Positions 1 to 4,150 of a stretch of DNA of 8,086 nt are shown piece after piece. The position numbers and the translations under genes were made by a program. Numbering within the stretch: position 1 is the stretch's first letter; each line of letters opens with the position of its first letter. This DNA comes from Chloracidobacterium sp. UBA6041 (lineage in GTDB: Bacteria > Acidobacteriota > Blastocatellia > Pyrinomonadales > Pyrinomonadaceae). The notes beneath the pieces are model-generated. The model was given only the letters and a program-made list of their open reading frames with translations. It did not search any database and had not been told where the DNA came from. The stretch lies in contig DIYZ01000129.1 of assembly GCA_002427845.1 (NCBI GenBank), positions 18,929-27,014 on the forward strand, in the 5' to 3' direction.

Positions 1-109
1 TCCCGCCAGTTGCCAGCACTGCCGCGGTACCTTCGAGTAGAAAACCACATCTCGAGCAGAATCTCACTGCGTCCGAAGCCTGTTGCTGTCCGCATTTTGG
101 ACAATACAT
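1..109 (-). CDS. Zinc-ribbon domain protein, N-terminal part (cut by window edge)
   Basis: Reading leftwards from an ATG at 107-109, the protein begins MYCPKCGQQQ and continues with FCSRCGFLLEG. Cys3, Cys6, Cys18 and Cys21 form two CxxC knuckles 12 residues apart, the pattern of the short zinc ribbons at the N-terminus of many bacterial membrane or regulatory proteins. An AAGGG ribosome binding site lies 7 nt upstream of the start, which supports the choice. Only 36 codons are inside the window, so the rest of the protein and its function cannot be seen; such ribbons are often followed by transmembrane segments or an unrelated domain. It follows the DinB-like gene on the same strand after 69 bp and may be co-transcribed with it. 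The zinc-ribbon call is firm, but no specific role is supported. Confidence 0.72.
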   Translation of the reverse strand, partial: MYCPKCGQQQASDAVRFCSRCGFLLEGTAAVLATGG

Positions 110-178
110 TCCGAGACCCTTCAGTACCGACCGCAACCAAACAAAGCTGCCCAAATGGTCAGCCGTTAAAAAACTTCG

Positions 179-694
179 CTAGATAATAAACCCAGGTGGG
201 CTAATACGGGAAAGAAGCTTGAGCGAGACTGCTGCCTGAGCCTGGTAATCGGCCGCGCGGACCAGAGTTTCCACAAGCAAAGCGATCAGCGGCCGCGTCT
301 CACCGGTGGGCGGCATCACCTGCTTCCGAAGACAGTCATCAGCAGCAAAACTGGTGAACGCCCGTTGGCGCGTCGCTTCGACTTCCGCCAGGTGCTCAAT
401 TACTTTTGCTGGCGTTGACAGGTGTTCGGGCAAGGTCCACTCAAACGGATCATCCCACAGGTTTGCTGTTATGCCACCGAAAGTCTGCTCAACCGTGGCC
501 GCACATCGCAGCACGCTTTCACCGACCGACCGCAAAGAAGCAGTGCCGGTCCGCGCCGTATCCGCGTACAAAACATCCACGGGAGTGTTGTCGATTATCG
601 CGCATGAACGGGAATGCAAACGCGCAAACTCTCGGTCAAGACTATCTACAATCTCTCGCTCGCTGAGGGTTTGCGCGGTTAGTTTTTCGTCCAT
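179..694 (-). CDS. DinB-like four-helix protein (putative)
   Basis: This is a 171-residue soluble protein with no signal peptide or membrane segment. Its predicted long helices (about residues 12-40, 53-75, 93-117 and 134-164) suggest a DinB/YfiT-type four-helix bundle. The stretch SVGESVLRCAATVEQTFGG and the acidic-aromatic NLWDDPFEW motif look conserved, but I recognise them only loosely. DinB enzymes normally use three metal-binding histidines. Here few histidines remain (His27, His92, His100), and the usual late HxxxH is replaced by RAADYQAQA, so metal binding and thiol-dependent activity are doubtful. No clear Shine-Dalgarno precedes the ATG. The start lies 24 bp after the stop of the lipoprotein gene, so co-transcription and translational coupling are likely. 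The alternative is an uncharacterised helical family; no substrate can be named. Confidence 0.72.
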   Translation of the reverse strand: MDEKLTAQTLSEREIVDSLDREFARLHSRSCAIIDNTPVDVLYADTARTGTASLRSVGESVLRCAATVEQTFGGITANLWDDPFEWTLPEHLSTPAKVIEHLAEVEATRQRAFTSFAADDCLRKQVMPPTGETRPLIALLVETLVRAADYQAQAAVSLKLLSRISPPGFII

Positions 695-718
695 GCGGAC
701 AGTGTTTGGGAAAGGCGG

Positions 719-1072
719 CTATCTCTGCTTGGACGTGCGGTTAGTTTCTTCCAGCACGGTGCCGTAGCTCCGACCTCCGAATTGGAAGCCATTATGGACA
801 TGGCCGGAAACGCCAACGCGCGAGCCACGTGAAGGAACACCCCGCCGCGTCACCACCCAGAGCCGTCCGGTGCCGTCATCAATCTCGTAAGCGCCGTTGC
901 CAAGCACGCCGTAGCTGTCGGTGACGTTGCCGACAATCGCGACCTCTTTATTCCGGTAGCGGCCGGGATCAGCATTGATTTTTGAAATGGTTGTTTGGCT
1001 GGGACAGGCCGTCAGTAGAAACACCGCCGCGAGTAGCAGCAATGTAGCTCCGAGTTTCTTTACTGAATGCAT
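719..1072 (-). CDS. Small OB-fold-like lipoprotein
   Basis: The start at 1070-1072 (MHSVKKLG) gives 117 residues and is chosen because an AAGGAG ribosome binding site lies 6 nt upstream; ATG 1078 and TTG 1090 are in frame but fall inside or before that site. Residues 5-6 are lysines, followed by a hydrophobic stretch and the lipobox LTAC with Cys23, so signal peptidase II cleavage and a lipid anchor are expected. The mature part reads as a compact beta barrel: KINADPGRYRNKEVAIVGNV, then YEIDDGTGRLWVV, then GSRVGVSGHV. This is the strand pattern of tRNA_anti/OB-fold-like domains in short bacterial lipoproteins of unknown function. It is divergent from the toxin-antitoxin block and is probably the first gene of a leftward operon with the DinB-like gene. 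The ligand is unknown. Confidence 0.82.
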   Translation of the reverse strand: MHSVKKLGATLLLLAAVFLLTACPSQTTISKINADPGRYRNKEVAIVGNVTDSYGVLGNGAYEIDDGTGRLWVVTRRGVPSRGSRVGVSGHVHNGFQFGGRSYGTVLEETNRTSKQR

Positions 1073-1251
1073 ACGCATCTCCTTTTCCAATCAAGTTTAC
1101 TAGAGGGAGAGCGCCGCATCGAACTATTGCCTGAGCGGGAAACTGCTGCGGCACTTAACAGATGCCGGGAATACTAAAACGGTTTTCCGCATTGGTTCAA
1201 TTAGACGGCGATTCGTCTCAAACCTGATGATCGTGGGGGCTGTCGCAGCGA

Positions 1252-1260
1252 TGCTATACT
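1252..1260 (+). promoter_or_regulatory. Extended -10 promoter before the first hicB
   Basis: TGC-TATACT matches an extended -10 element (TGn plus a 5/6 match to TATAAT). No -35 box stands at the proper distance, as is common for this class. Transcription would start near 1267-1269, essentially on the ATG at 1269. The same element with the same downstream start stands before the second hicB at 1835-1843. Confidence 0.55.
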
Positions 1261-1268
1261 GAGCGTGC

Positions 1269-1322
1269 ATGAAAATCCAGTGGAGCACATGGCGTGCTCA
1301 AGAGGGAGCTCTCAAGTCCTGA
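1269..1322 (+). other. Possible leaderless 17-codon upstream ORF overlapping hicB
   Basis: ATG 1269 lies 8 bp after the -10 hexamer and begins with the same 12 bases (MKIQ) as the second hicB. It is in a different frame from the first hicB. It reads MKIQWSTWRAQEGALKS and stops at TGA 1320-1322. The stop overlaps a CTG (1319-1321) that, in the hicB frame, is exactly where family alignment places residue 1 (LKKYLVSVE). A GAGGGAG sequence at 1302-1308 lies 10 nt before that CTG. It could be a translated leader that couples to hicB, or the relic of an older hicB start. No direct evidence of translation is visible. Confidence 0.35.
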
Positions 1323-1516
1323 AGAAATATCTCGTCAGCGTCGAAAGAACAGAGGCCGGCTATTCGGCATTTTCACCGGACGTGCCGGGCTGCGCCTCTA
1401 CTGGAAAGACCAAAGAAGAAGTAAAGCGAAACATTCAAGAAGCGATTGCGTTCCATCTTGAAGGCTTACGCGAAGAAGGCTACGAAATCCCAGAGCCGAG
1501 CATTCGCTTGAAATGA
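1289..1516 (+). CDS. hicB: HicB-family antitoxin, solitary
   Basis: A 75-residue HicB-type protein. The core YLVSVERTEAGYSAFSPDVP, the PGC turn, the TKEEVKRNIQEAIAFHLEGL helix and the ending GYEIPEPS are the hallmark of the partly degraded RNase H fold that blocks HicA toxins. No separate C-terminal DNA-binding domain is present. The start is uncertain. ATG 1289 has a poor GGAG only 3 nt upstream, GTG 1265 would precede the predicted transcription start, and CTG 1319 fits the family's N-terminus and has an SD-like GAGGGAG. ATG 1289 is given as the conventional choice. No hicA neighbours it: the next gene, 12 bp downstream, encodes a recombinase-like N-domain. It may be an orphan antitoxin, or pair with that neighbour or with the hicA further on. 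Family assignment is strong; the start and partner are open. Confidence 0.85.
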   Translation: MACSRGSSQVLKKYLVSVERTEAGYSAFSPDVPGCASTGKTKEEVKRNIQEAIAFHLEGLREEGYEIPEPSIRLK

Positions 1517-1528
1517 GGTTAAGAATCC

Positions 1529-1810
1529 ATGATCCGCCACCAGAAGCACTATCTCGAGTTTATTCGGCAAGAGGGCGTTGGCGAACACGATGTCGTTGCA
1601 GATTCTCGCAAATCCTATGTGTCATACTTGAATAGTGTTTCGGAGAAACTTGAAATCGAAATCGGTCCCCGTACGGCGGGCACTTACGCGGATGTCGAGC
1701 ACCTTGTGAAAACGCTCGAAGATAGAGGAGTAGCGAAGAAGACCATAGGCAACTACAAGTCGGCCTTACGGCAATACGTTAAGATGGTCGAGTCTCTTGG
1801 TCTCAAGTGA
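1529..1810 (+). CDS. Stand-alone SAM-like (recombinase core-binding type) small protein
   Basis: A 93-residue, mostly helical protein. It has an N-terminal helix (HYLEFIRQEG), a VADSRKSYVSYLNSVSEKL helix pair, and a C-terminal GVAKKTIGNYKSALRQYVKMVE. That last motif strongly resembles the last helices of the SAM-like core-binding domain at the N-terminus of tyrosine recombinases. The catalytic domain with its Arg-His-Tyr residues is absent, and the stop codon comes straight after the domain. A GAGG overlapping the stop of the first hicB lies 10 nt before ATG 1529, so it is likely co-translated with hicB. It could be a DNA-binding accessory, a remnant of an integrase, or the partner of the solitary HicB. 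Similar stand-alone domains exist as hypothetical proteins, to my recollection. The gene looks intact; its function is unknown. Confidence 0.72.
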   Translation: MIRHQKHYLEFIRQEGVGEHDVVADSRKSYVSYLNSVSEKLEIEIGPRTAGTYADVEHLVKTLEDRGVAKKTIGNYKSALRQYVKMVESLGLK

Positions 1811-1834
1811 GAGAAACCTGTTGATTCCCCCGCA

Positions 1835-1843
1835 TGCTATACT
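1835..1843 (+). promoter_or_regulatory. Extended -10 promoter of hicBA (predicted leaderless mRNA)
   Basis: TGC-TATACT is an extended -10 box ending 7 bp before ATG 1851, so transcription should begin at or next to the start codon. No -35 is seen at 17 bp. The GCATGC palindrome at 1832-1837 overlaps the box and could serve an autoregulator, but that is inference. It lies in the 40-bp gap after the recombinase-like gene, so hicBA may be expressed apart from the upstream pair. Confidence 0.6.
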
Positions 1844-1850
1844 TCGGCCC

Positions 1851-2129
1851 ATGAAAATCCAGCTCACAAGTCAGATTTTCCACGAAGGCAAAATGTACGT
1901 GGCGTACTCTCCGGAGCTTGACGTATCTTCCTGCGCCACCACCAAGGCGAAAGCACAAAGAAATCTGCTCGAGGCAGTCCGGTTGTTTCTGGAGGAAGCA
2001 GAAAAGAGAGGCTCACTGGATCAGATTCTTAAGGAGGCGGGATTTGTCCGTCGCAAGCAGATTCTAGTTGGGCCACGGCCAGTGACGACGCGGCGCTTGA
2101 CAGTGCCACTCTCGATTCTTCATGCCTAA
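1851..2129 (+). CDS. hicB: HicB antitoxin of a HicBA pair
   Basis: A 92-residue HicB antitoxin. MKIQLTSQIFHEGKMYVAYSPELDVSSCATT gives the first strands of the HicB fold. The amphipathic helix KAQRNLLEAVRLFLEEAEKRG follows, then LDQILKEAGF, the usual linker of this subfamily, and a basic tail with RRK and TTRR. ATG 1851 is chosen over an earlier in-frame start at 1797 because that one overlaps the upstream gene, and because the family N-terminus and a -10 box fit 1851. There is no Shine-Dalgarno, which agrees with a leaderless start. The last codons overlap hicA by 8 bp, so the pair is translationally coupled. It should bind and mask HicA and repress its own promoter. It is clearly a different subfamily from the hicB at 1289. 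Confidence 0.88.
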   Translation: MKIQLTSQIFHEGKMYVAYSPELDVSSCATTKAKAQRNLLEAVRLFLEEAEKRGSLDQILKEAGFVRRKQILVGPRPVTTRRLTVPLSILHA

Positions 2130-2355
2130 GATTGGCCCAGTCTCTTACAAGATCCTGGTTTGCATCTTTGAACTCGACGGCTTCAGGTGTGTGCGAGAGG
2201 AAGGTGATCACATGATCTTCACGAGGCCAGATGTATTGCGCCCGGTTGTTATCCCGAAATACAGAAGCATTCCCGTGTTCATCATAAGGAACAATCTGCG
2301 CACTTCGGGAATGACTCGCGATCGCTACTTCGAGCTCTTAAAGAAGTGTGGCTAG
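2122..2355 (+). CDS. hicA: HicA mRNA interferase toxin
   Basis: A 77-residue HicA/YcfA-type protein with a double-stranded RNA-binding-like fold. It starts MPKIGPVSYKILV, followed by the GFRCVREEGDHMIF hairpin that carries His30, the family's catalytic histidine. VIPKYRSIPVFIIRNNLRTSGMTRDRYFELL then matches the final helices. Active HicA proteins cleave mRNA during translation and are held off by HicB. The usual GSH around the catalytic histidine is GDH here, and the following loop has IPVFIIRNNL where most relatives have a K/GTLRSIL-like helix; these look like tolerated changes. The start overlaps the hicB stop (ATGCCTAA), and no separate ribosome binding site is visible. The order antitoxin-first is the reverse of the E. 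coli hicAB operon but common in this subfamily. The gene converges on the aldehyde dehydrogenase with only a 14-bp gap. Confidence 0.88.
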   Translation: MPKIGPVSYKILVCIFELDGFRCVREEGDHMIFTRPDVLRPVVIPKYRSIPVFIIRNNLRTSGMTRDRYFELLKKCG

Positions 2356-2369
2356 CGTGGGAGAGCCGA

Positions 2370-3878
2370 TCACTTCCCAAACCAGCCGATTGGCTTACCC
2401 GACAGGTCAACCCAGACGCTTTTCACGTTCGTATACATTTCCAGCGCGTGTTTGCCCATCTCCCTGCCGTAGCCCGACTGCTTGTAGCCGCCAAAGGGAG
2501 ATGCGGCATTGAACACGTTGAAAGTATTGATCCAGATAACACCGGCCTTGATTGCTTTAGCAAAACGATGCGCGCGCGTGATGTCGCGTGTCCAGATGCC
2601 GGCCGATAGACCATAAATAGTATCGTTGGCCTGTTTGATCAACTCATCTTCATTTTCGAAGGTAATGACGGAGACCACCGGCCCAAAGATTTCTTCCTGT
2701 GCCACGCGCATCTGGTTCTTCACTTCGGAAAAGATTGTCGGCTGGAAAAAGTAACCCTTCTGAAAAGCTCCCTCCAACTGTGGAGATTCGCCCCCGGCAA
2801 AAACTGTGGCGCCTTCCTTTTGCGCGACATCAACATAACCTTTGATTCGGTTTAGCTGGTCCTCAGAAACCTGCGGGCCCATATGGGTAGCTTTATCCAT
2901 GGGATCGCCAACGACGATCTTCGCCGATTTTTCTTTCAGTCGTTCAAGGAATTGGTCTTTCACCGACTCCTGTACAAAAAGACGCGAGCCGGCGCAGCAA
3001 ACCTGGCCCTGGTTGAAGAAGATTCCCATCATCGCACCGCTGACTGCCTGCTCGATGTCGGCGTCCGCAAAAACGATGTTCGGAGCTTTGCCGCCCAATT
3101 CGAGCGAGACTTTCGTCAGATTGTCCGCAGCGGCTCGGGCAATCAATTTGCCGACTTCCGTTGAGCCCGTGAATGCAACCTTATCGATGCCGGGATGTGC
3201 TGCCAACGCGGCGCCGGCCGTTTCTCCGTAGCCGGGCACGATATTAACGACACCCTCCGGGAAGCCGGCTTCCTGGATCAACTTTCCCAGTTCCATCGCC
3301 GTCACCGGGGTTTGCTCCGCTGGTTTGAGAACTATCGTGTTGCCGGCCGCAAGCGCCGGCGCAAGTTTCCAGGCAGCCATCAGGAGTGGAAAGTTCCACG
3401 GAATAATTTGCCCACAGACACCCACCGGCTCGCGCAAAGTGTAATTAAACATTTGCCCGGGAACAGGTATCGTTTCACCTTCAATCTTGGTGGCCCAGCC
3501 CGCGAAGTATTCAAAATTTTCCGCCACTTGCGGCAAATCAACATAAGCCGATTCTTTGATGGGCTTGCCGTTGTCGGCAGTTTCCAGCGCCGCTAGCTCC
3601 TGGCTGTGCGCTTCGATTAATTGCGAGAGCTTGTAAAGCATACGTCCACGGTCACGCGCGCTGATTTTCGACCATTTGCCTTCGAATGCGCGACGAGCAG
3701 CAGTCACCGCCTTATCGATGTCTGCCTTGTCAGCTTCAGCTACTTCGGCAAAAGTCTCGCCGGTTGCCGGATTCGGCGTCGTAAACGTCTTGCCTGATTC
3801 AGCATCGATCCATTGTCCGTCGATCAGGAGCTGATACTTGCGCGGCGTGTTGGCCTCGATTGGTTGTGCGGATGACAT
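2370..3878 (-). CDS. NAD-type aldehyde dehydrogenase (ALDH1/2 class)
   Basis: A full-length, 502-residue cytosolic enzyme that oxidises an aldehyde to its acid using NAD(P)+. The signature residues are present and spaced as in mammalian ALDH2: PWNFP with Asn162, KPAEQTP with Lys185 and Glu188 (an acidic residue here usually favours NAD+), the glycine motif FTGSTEVG (237-244), LELGGK with the general base Glu260, GQVCCAG with the nucleophile Cys294, and EEIFGP with Glu397. Glu260 to Cys294 is 34 residues, as between 268 and 302 in ALDH2. The C-terminal SPFGGYKQSGYGRE oligomerisation region is intact. A GAGGAG ribosome binding site lies 4 nt before ATG 3878. The physiological substrate cannot be read from the sequence; acetaldehyde, betaine aldehyde or fatty aldehydes are all possible. 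It lies downstream of acnA on the same strand, but a 272-bp repeat-bearing gap suggests separate transcription. Confidence 0.96.
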   Translation of the reverse strand: MSSAQPIEANTPRKYQLLIDGQWIDAESGKTFTTPNPATGETFAEVAEADKADIDKAVTAARRAFEGKWSKISARDRGRMLYKLSQLIEAHSQELAALETADNGKPIKESAYVDLPQVAENFEYFAGWATKIEGETIPVPGQMFNYTLREPVGVCGQIIPWNFPLLMAAWKLAPALAAGNTIVLKPAEQTPVTAMELGKLIQEAGFPEGVVNIVPGYGETAGAALAAHPGIDKVAFTGSTEVGKLIARAAADNLTKVSLELGGKAPNIVFADADIEQAVSGAMMGIFFNQGQVCCAGSRLFVQESVKDQFLERLKEKSAKIVVGDPMDKATHMGPQVSEDQLNRIKGYVDVAQKEGATVFAGGESPQLEGAFQKGYFFQPTIFSEVKNQMRVAQEEIFGPVVSVITFENEDELIKQANDTIYGLSAGIWTRDITRAHRFAKAIKAGVIWINTFNVFNAASPFGGYKQSGYGREMGKHALEMYTNVKSVWVDLSGKPIGWFGK

Positions 3879-3969
3879 ATGACTCCTCTTGAATAAAGAT
3901 CTGTATCAAACTTCCGTACTCATGAAATGCGAATGCTGGTTTTTACCAAAGTGGCATCATCTCCGAAAA

Positions 3970-3995
3970 GTCCCGTAGGGACGAAATGTTTATAG
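3970..3995 (+). repeat. REP-like hairpin unit, copy 1
   Basis: A 13-bp hairpin (GTCCC-GTA-GGGAC) is followed by GAAATGTTTATAG. The GTAG-bearing loop and the conserved tail recall REP sequences mobilised by RAYT transposases. Its tail ATGTTTATAG is perfectly inverted in copy 4. Confidence 0.75.
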
Positions 3996-4014
3996 ACTTT
4001 AGTCAAAAAAGTCT
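3994..4014. repeat. Small stem-loop next to REP-like copy 1
   Basis: AGACTTT and AAAGTCT form a 7-bp stem around a 7-nt loop. An alternative, shorter pairing (GACT-TT-AGTC) is also possible. It joins the tail of the first REP-like unit and could be part of a larger repeat element. An A/T run inside it gives a weak terminator resemblance only. Confidence 0.4.
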
Positions 4015-4020
4015 TGGGAA

Positions 4021-4040
4021 GCTCCGTAAAAGCGAGATGT
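4021..4040 (+). repeat. REP-like hairpin unit, copy 2 (decayed)
   Basis: GCTCCGTAAAAGCGAGATGT has the same layout as the other units (stem, GTA loop, stem, GAGATGT tail). The right half of the stem is damaged (AAAGC instead of GGAGC), and the tail loses similarity after ATGT. It is in direct orientation to copy 1. Confidence 0.6.
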
Positions 4041-4060
4041 CGCCGGTGAACCATTAGTTG

Positions 4061-4082
4061 AAACATGCCGCTCCTATGGAGC
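4061..4082 (-). repeat. REP-like hairpin unit, copy 3
   Basis: On the minus strand this is GCTCC-ATA-GGAGC followed by GGCATGTTT, the same hairpin with an intact stem and one loop change. It directly abuts a 12-bp palindrome CTGGGATCCCAG at 4082-4093. Confidence 0.65.
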
Positions 4083-4109
4083 TGGGATCCCAGGGACACG
4101 TGCCCAATA

Positions 4110-4135
4110 CTATAAACATCTCGCTCCTACGGAGC
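4110..4135 (-). repeat. REP-like hairpin unit, copy 4, beside the acnA stop
   Basis: On the minus strand GCTCC-GTA-GGAGC is followed by GAGATGTTTATAG, a full-length unit inverted relative to copy 1. The stem bases differ from copy 1 on both sides (GTCCC/GGGAC against GCTCC/GGAGC), which keeps pairing. It begins 15 bp after the acnA stop codon in the transcript, so it may protect the mRNA 3' end or help termination. No U-tract follows, so it is not a classical terminator. Confidence 0.75.
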
Positions 4136-4150
4136 ACAAACCCGACGACA

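Noticed and set aside
306..767. Long plus-strand reading frames opposite the DinB-like gene
   Set aside because: They are antisense to a frame with better protein character; composition is rich in Arg and Ser with no domain signal, typical of shadow frames.
1203..1218. AGACG-GCGATT-CGTCT inverted repeat as an operator of the first hicB
   Set aside because: A 5-bp stem is common by chance and it lies about 37 bp upstream of the -10 box; there is not enough to call an operator.
1797..1850. Earlier in-frame start for the second hicB (adds 18 residues)
   Set aside because: It would overlap the preceding gene, has no ribosome binding site, contains the promoter, and the HicB family N-terminus aligns at ATG 1851.
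3994..4014. Rho-independent terminator for acnA
   Set aside because: The stem is AT-rich and 137 bp beyond the acnA stop, with other repeats in between; no GC-rich stem plus U-tract arrangement is present.
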